Below, one piece after another: positions 28,709-40,500 of a DNA stretch of 64,000 nucleotides. Made by a program: the position numbers and the translations under genes. Under the pieces are notes generated by a model. That model did not search any database. It was not told the DNA's origin and was given only the letters and a program-made list of their open reading frames with translations. Origin of the DNA: Entelurus aequoreus (taxonomy: Eukaryota; Chordata; Actinopteri; Syngnathiformes; Syngnathidae); assembly GCF_033978785.1 (NCBI RefSeq), contig NC_084735.1:66757843-66821842 (forward strand). The letters are read 5' to 3'. Position 1 is the first letter of the stretch. The number at the start of each line of letters is the position of its first letter.

Positions 28709-30231
28709 TATATTATATAGTACACACATTTTTCACCAAAAATCATGGACAAAATCTCAAGGGTAGATTTAAATTCCCATTTATAAATATGGCGTTCACG
28801 GTTGCTGCCTTAAGACAGATAAAATAATAAAAAACATGATCCGATTGTTGTCGTCTGTGCGCAGTTGCTCATAAAATCAACCAGCGCAACAGTATAAAAT
28901 GTTAAGTAGTGAACTGTACAGGCAAGACAAAACTGAATGTGTTGGTCATAATCACCTTTTGATGTATTGAAATGGACAAAATAACATATTCGTAACATAT
29001 CTAGACATGTGCACACTGCTTCACTCTAACATTTGCCACAAATTATACATGCGCAAGAAAAAGATGTCTGAAATGTGGCCACTGGAAGCATGTATTTATT
29101 AGATTAACTATCTTCCATAGTGCTTATGTTCCACTAAAAGCGGTTTGGCGCTTTAAGGAAAGTGTAGATGGGTGTTCATTTCCGCATGGATCCCCTCACA
29201 TGATAACAAATGCGTGACATGACATGTATTTATTTAAGCACAGGGTCACCGCTGGGACAGGAAAAGTTATCCAATAGCATGCAGTGTTTGAATTTAAGCC
29301 TGTATATGAATATTTGTGAAAGTTCAGTTCATTTTATACACAGTTAAGCAAACATTAAAATAGGGTAAAATTACAATGACACCTTGTTTCACTTAACTTA
29401 ACCAAATCCTTTGAGTAAAATGTCCTACCTCCTCCTAAAAACACACAGTGCATCCAGACTGGAAACAATGAGTCCAGCTACATGTGATTATTTTGGAGCA
29501 TGATGACAGTTTGAATTCCAAACTTTTGAGAAAAAAAAAACCCAAATGCAATAGCAAAGAGATTAAAAGCCCATTAAAAACTGAAGCAACACACATGTTT
29601 TACAGCCCATTTCATAGAATACAGCTGCTTGGAATTTCCGCCCGTATTCTCTTAAATCCTGCCCTGTTTTTACATCTGTCATAAAGGCCACATTGGGGTC
29701 AGGAACCAAACTCCTGCAGACTTCTTTGCAGGATTGTGTGATGGTTGTTTCAGTGTTTGAGAAAGGCAAACTGTGCAATGTCTACAATACGAGTTATTGC
29801 GTGATATAGTAGTTTAGACCTCTTGAGTGACATTCATCAAGCAAACTAAAGTACTTGCAAGAATGCACTTAGTTTTGGTGAACTATTCTAGTGTTTTTTT
29901 CTATGCATTTTAATTTGAGGCAGGTTCAAAGAATAAGACAGGAAATCTTAAAAACAAAGCTTGTAGGTTTAAAAAAATGCATTTGTTAAAGAATGATTGA
30001 GTATTCAAGCAGCATTTCTGCTGATTCAACTTTTATTGCCAATGCAAGTCAGTGCACAGTGAACACAGTCTACCACAAAGCCCCATGCGTGAATAAGCAA
30101 TGTTTAATCTCGTTGGAAAACAAATGCAACACTTTTTGGAAACAGGTCAAAATTCCCCCTTGGCTGAACTGCTACCACACCAGATTGTATCTGCTCTATC
30201 AGCTCAATGCCAACACATAATAAATAAATAA
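28709..30231. other. Intergenic / possible p4ha2 5' intron, nothing recognised
   Basis: No repeat or coding signal. If the candidate exon at 26.9 kb is real, this would be intron. The stretch 30516-31054 is likewise blank. Confidence 0.4.
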
Positions 30232-30515
30232 ATGATAAATGGGTTATACTTGTATAGCGCTTTTCTACCTTCAAGGTACTCAAAGCGCTTTGACAGTATT
30301 TCCACATTCATCCATTCACACACACATTCACACACTGATGGTGGGAGCTGCCATGCAAGGCGCTAACCAGCACCCATCAGGAGCAAGGGTGAAGTGTCTT
30401 GCCCAAGGACCCAACGGACGTGACTAGGATGGTAGAAGGTGGGGATTGAACCCGAGTAACCAGCAACCCTCCGATTGCTGGCACGGCCACTCTACCAACT
30501 TCGCCACGCCGTCCC
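30232..30515 (-). repeat. tRNA-derived SINE, family 2, copy 1
   Basis: The minus-strand head reads GGGACGGCGTGGCGAAGTTG, GTAGAGTGGCCGTGCC and the B box GGTTCAATCCCC. The body carries CACTTCACCCTTGCTCC and the end AAGCGCTATACAAGTATAAC. A near-identical copy is at 39590-39875, so this family was active fairly recently. Confidence 0.85.
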
Positions 30516-31054
30516 TAATAATGGAATATTCTGAGGTAGCAAAGTCATTTGGAGGACCAAAAAAATATCCCAAAGGGAAGATTGGACAATGGTTTAATCT
30601 GTTTAAGCATTATGACAGGCAAAGTAAAATTCTTGCATTTTCAATTCATACAAGTGTAAAAAGAAGTTAACCACTGTATGACAAAATATACAAATTATGT
30701 AAGCACCTAAACACAGGTAACACTCCGCTATGTACATTCCATTCTTCTATTATTGTTATTGTCAACTTATTACCGTCATATTACACTGATCAACCAGGAC
30801 AGCACCACTCATCTACAGTGTGTCACAGTAAGTAAAATTTCCGGTACTATAGTAGACATCACACTCTCTCTTTGCCATCGCAAAAAATTAAATAAAGGAA
30901 AAAGCCAAAGAAAAATGTAAACAAACATCTGGCGATCCTTTGGTTAGTATATTATTATATAATTATTATATTATATTTGCTATTGCTGTTAAAATCCTTT
31001 TTTTAATTTTTTGTCGTACTATATTTTTTTGCAAAAATCCACTCACAATACTTT

Positions 31055-31205
31055 TTTTGTACTCACGCAAACAAGCTGCTGTTGGGGTTCTCTAGCAACT
31101 ACAATGATGGTAACGTCACAAGGGGCGGGGCTTATATTACTGCAAGCTAAATCATCTGTAATGATAACATGTTGGACATGTGACTCATTAAATATGATTT
31201 TAAAA
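31055..31205 (+). repeat. Dispersed repeat pair, copy 2, 230 bp upstream of p4ha2 coding exon 1
   Basis: GTACTCACGCAAACAAGCTG, AACGTCACAAGGGGCGGGGC and GACTCATTAAATATGATT repeat copy 1 at 27330-27500. The CRE is reduced to AACGTCA here. Being just upstream of the p4ha2 start, it may also act as promoter sequence. Confidence 0.5.
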
Positions 31206-31437
31206 AAATTTATGTAGAAAAAAAGCCAAATTAAAAGCAAAACAAACAAAAACAGAATAATAATGTGGAGATAATTTGGTAAATATTATATTCTATTATA
31301 TTTGCTATTGTTTTTAAAAATATACATGTATTTAGTTTTTGTATTACTATTTTTTGCAAATATCCACTTATAAAATTGTAGTTGTTCTGTAAATAATGCG
31401 ATTTATGATGTCCATGTAGGTTATTGAATAAGACAAA

Positions 31438-31522
31438 ATGAAGATGTTCCTGTGTCTTATCCCCTGGACTTTGCTATGCTGCTGCTGCTGGATAACCCAT
31501 GCTGAAATATTCTCCTCCATAG
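31438..31522 (+). CDS. p4ha2: p4ha2 exon 1: signal peptide (residues 1-29)
   Basis: MKMFLCLIPWTLLCCCCWIT then HA and EIFSSI. A hydrophobic Cys-rich core and predicted cleavage after HA fit an ER signal. The donor is ATAG|GTACAG; the alternative consensus donor GTAAGT at 31528 would shift the frame into a stop in exon 2, so the first one is chosen. M3 is an alternative start. A preceding acceptor-like TCCATGTAG ends at 31419. Confidence 0.88.
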
Positions 31523-34500
31523 GTACAGTAAGTTCCAAGATATTATAGATTGTAATGTATTGCAACTTGACTGGTCCATTCCATTGCCAAGATTCTTACA
31601 TGCAAAAAGCAAAACAGGTTATTATTTGTCTCCCCTGGCAATGTCCATTGAATTCCTCATGGTTCAACAATTCCATGGAATTGTCCATTACTCTGCTCCA
31701 GGACAAGTTTTTGCACAAATGGATGCCTGGCCTCATAAGCTCATGGCCACTGCACTTTGTTTCAAGATCCAAACCAATCCTTAAAGATGTCCATCTTCTC
31801 CACACCCACAGGCCAAATGACAGACCTCCTGTACACAGAGAAAGAACTGGTCCACTCCCTGAGAGAGTACATTAAGGCAGAGGAGTCCAAGCTGGCTGAG
31901 GTCAAAAGGTACAGCATTCTTTAATATGAGTGTAGAGGCAAAGCAAAGTAAATGATAATGATGATGAGTTGGCACTGGCAGTGACAGGTAAGGGCATGAT
32001 GTTGGAATCCAGCAAAATTTCTCTGCCACATTTTTGTGCTGTGAAAACAAAACAAATCACTCAAATAACGTGAAGAAAAAAAGCCTCTGTTTGGTTTTGG
32101 GCACTACAAGTAGTATGACAAAATAAAGAGTAATCAACGGCATTTTTTATTTTATTTTTTTCCTTTATTTGAAGGGACAATGTACAGAAACATTAAGCTC
32201 AAAGACAGATATGTTCTGTACCAGATTATAGCTAAATAGCTAATTTCCATCTGCAGTCCCTGGCTACCTAAATTAAAGGGATACAAAAAGCATGCAATAA
32301 AATTATGACAATAAAATCATACACAAGTATTAAGAAAAAAGTCATAAAATGCCCTTTCATGGACACATACTTAATATACAATACAACCACACCTCATTTA
32401 CATCATCACACAAAGACAATACATGCTTTTGTTCACATCTGTCATCATTTGTAAAAACAACCATGATTTTAACAGACACACCTCACAATTTACAATAAAA
32501 ATGCTCTCATGGATAAATATAATACACATTAGGTTGATGTGTCAAACATAATGCCCATCTTAGTGACCGTGTGAGCAGCTTTGATTGCTCCAAAGCCACT
32601 TTTTAACTTCAATTGTGAATGAAGAGTAATCTGTTAGACTTTTCAAGTTTTAGCTTATTACTTAGCAGTTGTGTGCACCTGACCTTTGTTGGTTAGCATA
32701 TTAAAGTCTAAATCAGTGTCTTTCAAACTTCGCTCATTATTAATAGACATTTAACATACATTTGTTAGCTTCTCTTCAGTGTGAGGTTCATCAGGGCTCC
32801 CTCCTTACACCGCTGTTTTTTTAAAGGGGACCTATGATGAATTTTGTATTTTCTGACTTATAATTTTGTTACAATGTTGGATATTTGTGTGAAACAATGC
32901 CAAAGTGTCAAATCATAGGGTGCATGCATTTTGGAATGAGCTTGCATGCAGTTTTGCACACCTGTTTGTGAAGTGTTTCAGTCTGGCAAAGTCGTGCTAT
33001 GTACAGTCGGTCTTTCCCCTCTGCTTCAGGTTATAAGGAAACAAAAAAAGGCAGGATGAAATATTATTTTCATTAATCATGGATTGCGCATAATAACGTC
33101 AACATGCAACATACAGTGGCATGAATGCTGCTTAAAGCAGATTTTTTTTCAAGCAGGTCTGTATTGATGGTGTACCTTATGTTATGACCTGGTTAATCTA
33201 TACAATGTTTATGAAAAGTGACTATGGAGCAAAATTTGCTCAGAGGCATATATTTTGGAGTGTTTTGAATGTAGATTAAAATCATTATAGGTCCCCTTTA
33301 AAAGTAATAAGACAATATAATAATAAATCAACTGCTTTTACATCTTGTGTTAGCTTTTTACTTAGCCAAGTGCTACTTACTAGTTGTGTGTACCTGAGCT
33401 TTGTTGGTTAGCTTTTAAAGTCTAAATCAGTGTCTTTCAAACTCCCCTTATTAATAATATTCATTTAATATAGATTATCACACATCTTTGTTAGCCTCTC
33501 TTTAATGTTTGGACCGCTGCTTTTCTTTAATTCGCTTTCTCTCTTTCAGGGAATACTCCCTCATTTCAATGATGTGAGAACTTTTCCACTTGCCTTGTTA
33601 TTCATAGCATTAATAAGATATTGCTCTGGTTTAAGCTGGGCCAAGAAGCTGGACGATCAGACCAAAGTGTCCACGTCTGACCCGGAAGGCTTCCTGGCTC
33701 ACCCAGTGAACGCGTACAAGCTGATGAAGAGACTCAACACAGAGTGGTCACAACTGGAAAACCTGGTGCTGCAGAATCCTTCAGATGGTAGGAAAATAAG
33801 TACACATGGAGCAAGATTGTTTTGTTTGTCATCTGTCTGTGATGGTGAAAACATTATTCACTGTCTATATGGCATTTGCTTTGTTTGGTGCTACTCTTCT
33901 GTACAAATCTTCCGTTTACTGTCGATAACATAAACGCTACACAGGTTGCGTTCATTCTCCATAAGGTCAAAAATCAACCATTTCTCTGTACTATGACTGG
34001 TAAGCAACAAACAGACGCCAAATTCAGAACACGTTGGACAATGAACCATTTGCTCAACAGATGAGTTAGAGAGGACCAAAAGCTGTATTGTTTTTGCTGC
34101 AGCTGTTGATCATCTGACAGTTAGCCCATTTTTGTTGTCAGTACGTGATTGTGTTTTTGCTGTATCTGTGCGAGCCAGATAAGCATATCTCAAGTGTGGA
34201 TTTTGGGTCTGCAATAAGTCCAAATTCCCTGGAAGGTGAAACATTATATTGATGCGACTTCGACTGGGTCGTAAGGCCATCATTGAACAGTGTAAAGAAA
34301 ATACATATTTACTGTATAATGCAACATCTGTCAGTTGATTTCTTGACAATTATTACCAAACTACAAGTCACAACAAACCCTCGCCACCCCCACCTGACTC
34401 CCATCGCAATCATGCATACTTAAACACACAGACACAAACACACAGAGACAAACAGCGCCCATCACGGCTTCACAAACACTTCCACTAAACTGAATTCTTA

Positions 34501-37500
34501 ACATCACAAATAACATAATGGTGGCTATAATAAGTGTTAACAGTAATTTTTGACCACAAGTGTCACATAAGTGTAAAAAGAAGTTGCCCAATCGATAAAC
34601 AATCACATTTAAACTTGTTACTGTACTTTCCATTCTTCCTTTTTGTTAATACGGTCGACCGAGCTGAATTTTACTGGGTAGCCCTTAGAGATATGTACTG
34701 TACGCTTTAAAGGGGAACTCCACTTTTTTGTAATTTTGCCTATCGTTCACAATCATTATGAAAGACATGACGACGGATGGATTTTTTAAAATTCCATCCT
34801 AACTAAATGTTAAATAAATGTAAATAAAAGTCTGCTTACAGCAGAGCCAATGGGAGGTCATCTATTTTGTCCATAATATCCAATAGATAACCATTCAAAA
34901 AGCTTCAACAATTCTCCATTTACATTTTGAATATTAACCAATTATTGGTGATACTGTTATTATAAGCGCTAACGCAGACAAAGTATTTATAGCGGCGCCG
35001 TTATCACTACCGTGTGTATCATGCATCACACCTGGACAGAAGAATTCTGAGGACATATTCCGACAAGTTGATACACTTTGACAGCCATTTAAGGCAGTGG
35101 TCCCCAACCGACTGGTACCGGGCCGCACAAGAAATAAAAAAAAAATAAAAAATTATAATTTTTTTTTTTTTTTTTTTTTAATTAAATCAACATAAAAAAC
35201 ACAATATATACATTATATATCAATATAGATCAATACAGTATGCAGGGATACAGTCCGTAAGCACACATGATTGTATTTCTTTATGGAAAAAAAAAAAAAA
35301 AAAACCCTCCCTGGTCCGTGGGACACATTTTCAAGCGTTGACCGGTCTGCAGCTACAAAAAGGTTGGGGACCACTGATTTAAGGCACGGAAATGGTGAGA
35401 AAGACACAAAGAGATACCCCCCATCTCATTTCTTTGTGAGGATTATGGCCATTCTTCATTTAAATGGGAATATATCAGAATCAGAATAGTTTTATAGCCA
35501 TTGTTTGAGAACACATTTTTCTTGGTGCAATCGTGCAACATAAAACACATATAACACATATTTGGTAATAAAAAGAGCTGTAACTGAGCTATCAAATCTT
35601 GTTATAGACTTTGAAGGAATTCAAGGAGCTACTGTTAGGAGTTATTGTTCATGTGCCTGATGGCCGAGGGGAAAAAACTGTTCAGGTGGCGGGAGGTGTG
35701 GGTCTGGATGGAGCATAGACATCCTATTAGTCGGCATCTTAATGACAGCAGACACTGTACAGTAAGTGATATTTTATTATGTTTGGTTGGCTCTCATGAA
35801 GTCTGCGATGAGCAGTAATCAGTGATGAAGAAAAAAAAAAGCAAATGTGATGTGTAATTTTTGAAATTAAGGTGCCGCATATGCTTAAAGTTATCAAAAT
35901 ACGTAAATATTAAATGTTATTATAAATGTGCATGTTACTACATTACATACATACTAAGGCTGAAACGACGCGTCGACGTAGTCGACGTCATCGGTTACGT
36001 AAATACGTCGACGCCGTTTTTGTGCGTCGACGCGTCGCATAATGACGTCACACTACCGTCATGGCGAAGCGCAAAGCAGACGATCAAAGAAGACGATGCG
36101 AACGGTGCGAGCGAGGGGGGAAAAGCATGCCAAAAGTGGTCAAAAGTGTGGGAGTATTTCAATAAACGGCCTAATAATGTTGTTGTATGCACACTGTGTC
36201 GAGCGGAAATGGCCTATCATAGCAGCACAACGGCTATGAACGAACATTTGAAAGAAAACCATCAACTAGTCAATCGTCCGCGCGAGCATACGTTGTCATC
36301 ATTACACAAAAACATGAATGTGTCATTTGTATCTGCTAGGGGTGTAACGGTACGTGTTTTGTATTGAACCGTTTCGGTACGGGGCTTTCGGTTCGGTACG
36401 GGGGTGTACCGAACGAGTTTCTAAGCTAAAGTCTTAGCAAGCTGCTTTGCTCCGTCTGCCTCTGTCTCAGCACGCAGCATTGTCCCACCCACACAACCAT
36501 CTGATTGGTACACACGCAGCATTGTCCCACCCACACAACCATCTGATTGGTACACACGAAGCATTATCAGCCAATCAGCAGTGCGTATTCAGAGCGCATG
36601 TAGTCAGCGCTTCAGCGTGGAGCAGATAGGTGTTTAGCAGGTGAGCATCAGGCAGCGGACTCTCCCCAAATGATAATAAACACCTCCCAGTCAACTACTA
36701 GTAACATCACTATGAGCCCGTTGACCTTCTAGAAACTTAAACTGCAGCTCAGCTCACTCGCAGTCCTGGCTTGAGGTGAAGGCTAATTAGCTCTCAGTTC
36801 CAGCCACATCGACCCCTTCTGAGCGCCTATTTTCAGCTGCTGGGAATATTGTAAATAAGAAAAGAACCAAAGCATGTAGACATGCTAACCTTTCTTCATT
36901 ACAACTGTTAGACACTCACTGGAATGAGTAGAATTGGTTATTGTGTACTGTGTTGGACTGGATGTTTATTTTGCACATTTTAAAAGCAATACTTAATGTT
37001 TACAGTGCTCCAGAATATTTAGATTGGCACTTTTTTGTATTGGATGTTTATCTTTATTTTTGCACATTTTAGCAAATAAGCAATACTTTCACTTTTGTTG
37101 AAATGTTTACACTGTTGTTACAGAATATTTCGTTTTGCACTTTTTTGTATTGGATGTTTATCTTTATTTTTGCACATTTTAAAGCAAAATAAGCAATACT
37201 TTTACTTTTGAAATGCTTATACTATTGCAGAATATTAAGATTTGCTACTTGATAAGCTACTTTTAATTTTGTTAAATTTTAAAAGTTTTAAATGTTTACA
37301 TTGTTACAGAATATTTAGTCATGTTGTTGTCAATGTTGACTGGGTGGCCATACTTCTTTTTTTTTGTAAATAAAAGCCATGCCTTTTGAAAAAACGGGCC
37401 TACATTTATTTTTTCATCTTCATTTTGAATAAAAAAATAATCGGTAAAAGGAAAAATAATCTATAGATTAATCGAAAAAAATAATCTATAGATTAACCGA

Positions 37501-40500
37501 TTAATCGAAAAAATAATCTATAGATTAATCGATAGAAAAATAATCGTTAGCTGCAGCCTTAATACATACTTACATCATGTATATAAAACCTCAATGGAGG
37601 TGTTAGAATGGTTTTTTAAGGGCTTTCTAGGCAGATTTGCGAGGCTCCCATAGCATTTATTTAATATTTAAAATGCAAAAAAAAATAACATCCATTGTCA
37701 TGTCTTTCATAAGGATTGTGAATGATAGGTAAAATTCCAAAAAAGTGCAGTTTCCCTTTAAGTTTGATCATCGTCATAATTTTCCATCAATGGTACCTTT
37801 CTCTGGCAGAGTGTCAAAAAAAAGAAAGCCAAATAAAAAGCTGAACTCTTGTGGACATAATCCTTTTGATCAGGGGTCTTTAAACGTTTCCAGGCTCAGG
37901 ACCCCCAAACTGATGGAGGGAAGAAGCGGGGACCCCCTACTTACATGTCTTGTATGAAATTATGGTTGTATTTTACATTAAACTGGTCCTCAAAGTACCT
38001 TGTTATTTTGCAATGCTAACAATGTTCAAATAACAGTATTGTGCCGCTCAAAGCTAACTGGCATCTAGCGTGTTAAATGCTAGCTGGGAATTAGAGCGCT
38101 AATCACTAGCTAAAAAGCGCCAATCACGAGCTGACAACTAACGTGCTGATCACTACTTGCCAACTGCAGCGCTATGCGCTAGCTGGCAACTAATGCGCTA
38201 ACCGCTAGCAACCATAGCACGCTAATCGCTAGCCGACAATGGGCACGCTAATTGCTAGCTGACAACAAGCATGCCGATCACTAGCTGGCAACTCGAGTGC
38301 TAGCATGAAACATGAATATAATGGATTAGATTTAGATTCATATAGCGCTTTTCTAGACACTTAAAGCACTTTCCAGTGAGAACTGAGAACTCGTCATTTA
38401 ATCAATATAATAATATAATTAGTTATTCATGTTATATGTTAACAAGCGGTAGAAAATGGATGGATGTTATATGTTATTATTTATTCACATTCAACTACAT
38501 GACAGTGTTCATGTGTATTTAAAGACATTTTTATATATGGAAAAATTGCGAGGTTAAATACAATCAAGATATTTTTTTTAAATCATCAAAAAATGTTACG
38601 GTCCCCCTTGCAGCATACTTGCCAACCCTCACGATTTTTCCGGGAGACTCCCGAATTTCAGTGCCCCTCCCGAAAATCTCCCAGGGCAACCATTCTCCCG
38701 AATTTCTCCCGATTTTCACTCGGACAACAATATTAAGGGCGTGCCGTGATGGCACTGCCTTTAGTGTCCTCTACAACCTGTCGTCGCGTCCGCTTTCTCA
38801 CCGTACAAACAGCGTGCCGGCCCAGTCACATGTTGTATGCGGCTTCTGCAGACACACGTAAGTGACTGCAAGACATACTTGATCAACAATCATACAGGTC
38901 ACACTGAGGGTGTCCGTATAAACAACTTTAACACTGTTACAAATATGCACCACACTGTGAACCCACACCAAACAAGAATGACAAACACATTTCGGGAGAA
39001 CATCCGCACCGTAACACAACATAAACACAACAGAACACATACCCAGAATCCCTTGCAGCCCTAACTCTTCCGGGCTACAATATACATCCCCGCTACCACC
39101 CAACCCCGCCCACCTCAAACCCGCCCCCCACACCTTAACCCCCCCCAATCTCCCGAATTCGGAGGTCTCAAGGTTGGCAAGTATGCCTTGCAGTAACTCT
39201 GTGAACCCACCCTGGGGTCGCGGACCCTCTGTTGAAGACCTCTGCTTAAGATGCTCTGGGTGGGGACGTTTCACAGTAATTCGCTCTCAAGTTCCATAAG
39301 ATGTTTTGATGTCTTATTGCAATGAATTAATTTTCTCGCTTTGTCCAGGGTTCATTTCTAATATGACGCTACACAGACAGTTCTTCCCCGATAAGGATGA
39401 TGAGACCGGTGCGGCCAAGGCACTGATGCGTCTGCAAGACACTTACCGACTTGATTCAGAGGTCTTTTCAAAAGGAAAGCTGCCTGGTACGTCTCAAAAT
39501 TCAAACAGTAGTTGGACACCATTTTGGAGTACTGGAATTATTTAAGCATTCAATGAATTTTGAAGGAGTTTTAAGTATAAAAGGACTTAAATGATAAATG
39601 GGTTATACTTGTATAGCGCTTTTCTACCTTCAAGGTACTCAAAGCGCTTTGACAGTATTTCCACATTCACCCATTCACACACACATTCACACACTGATGG
39701 CGGGAGCTGCCATGCAAGGCGCTAACCAGCAGCCATCAGGAGCAAGGGTGAAGTGTCTTGCCCAAGGACACAACGGACGTGACTAGGATGGTAGAAGGTG
39801 GGGATTGAACCCCAGTAACCAGCAACCCTCCAATTGCTGGCACGGCCACTCTACCAACTTCGCCACGCCGTCCCCTTGGCAACAATGTTGAGGAATAATA
39901 TCGCCTCACGCTGTCTGTTGACCCAGGTATGCACTCCAATGCCATGCTGTCAGTGGACGACTGTTTCGACATGGGCAAGACGGCTTATAACGACGCAGAC
40001 TACTACCACGCTGTGCTGTGGTTGCAGCAGTCCCTGAAACAGTTGGACGCTGGCGAGGAAGTGGTGGTTTCCAAGGCGGACATTTTGGACTACCTCAGCT
40101 ATTCCGTTTACCAAATGGGAGACCTGTCTCGTGCCGTCGAGCTGACGCGCCGGCTGGTGGCCATTGGTAAGAGACTTCACTGATTCAAATGTAAACTTTG
40201 TGCTATAATACATACTCTAGATCTATAAAATTACCCTTTGCATTGTTGTGTTTAGCTTTTCTCTTTTGAATTCTGCAATCCTTTCGGGAAGGGCACTCCT
40301 ACTATTTCTATAATTAGATATTGGGCAGGGCAAACCCACAGGGTGTGTCCCACCCTATGTGTGGTTCGTGGTTTGTACGTATTAATTTAGTCCCATTGTC
40401 AAGGGCTGTGGTGGCAGCTGCTGGAAGCATTTCGATGAATATAGCTTGATGCACAAACAAATGAATGAATGAATGAATGCATTGTGTTTAGAACGTGTTC

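Larger units (their letters stand above)
35955..37561 (+). mobile_element. hAT transposon relic with BED finger and C-terminal dimerisation fragment
   Basis: Ends TAAGGCTG and CAGCCTTA with perfect duplication ATACATAC (35947-35954, 37562-37569). The frame at 36129-36290 reads SKVWEYFNKRPNNVVVCTLC, then AYHSSTTAMNEHLKENH: a BED zinc finger with C-x2-C and H-x4-H. At about 36810-36930 a second frame reads PSERLFSAAGNIVNKKRTK and LLDTHWNE then stop, the hAT C-terminal dimerisation motif. The middle, with the catalytic residues, is gone; it is replaced by a GGTACGGGG-type insertion (36340-36420) and tandem repeats. Confidence 0.8.
34711..37757. mobile_element. TTAA-flanked element, family II, with nested insertions
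   Basis: Ends AGGGGAACTCCACTTTTTTG and AAAAAAGTGCAGTTTCCCT flanked by TTAA (34707-34710, 37758-37761). Sub-terminal ATCGTTCACAATCATTATGA and its complement are also inverted. Inside are two hAT elements (35095-35376, 35955-37561) and a LINE-type fragment (35480-35770). Confidence 0.7.
37871..39244. mobile_element. hAT element (CAGGGGTCTTTAAAC ends), decayed
   Basis: Ends CAGGGGTCTTTAAAC and GTTGAAGACCTCTG, flanks CTTTTGAT and CTTAAGAT (6 of 8 match). It holds a GCTAGC-rich minisatellite (38040-38300) and another hAT (38614-39185). Confidence 0.6.

Noticed and set aside
31523..31533. Consensus donor GTAAGT at 31528 as the end of p4ha2 exon 1
   Set aside because: Using it shifts the frame into a stop at once in exon 2; the weaker GTACAG five bases earlier gives SIGQMTDL.
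36447..36629. Repeat protein with HPHNHLIGTH units
   Set aside because: It is a 41-bp tandem DNA repeat inside a dead hAT element.
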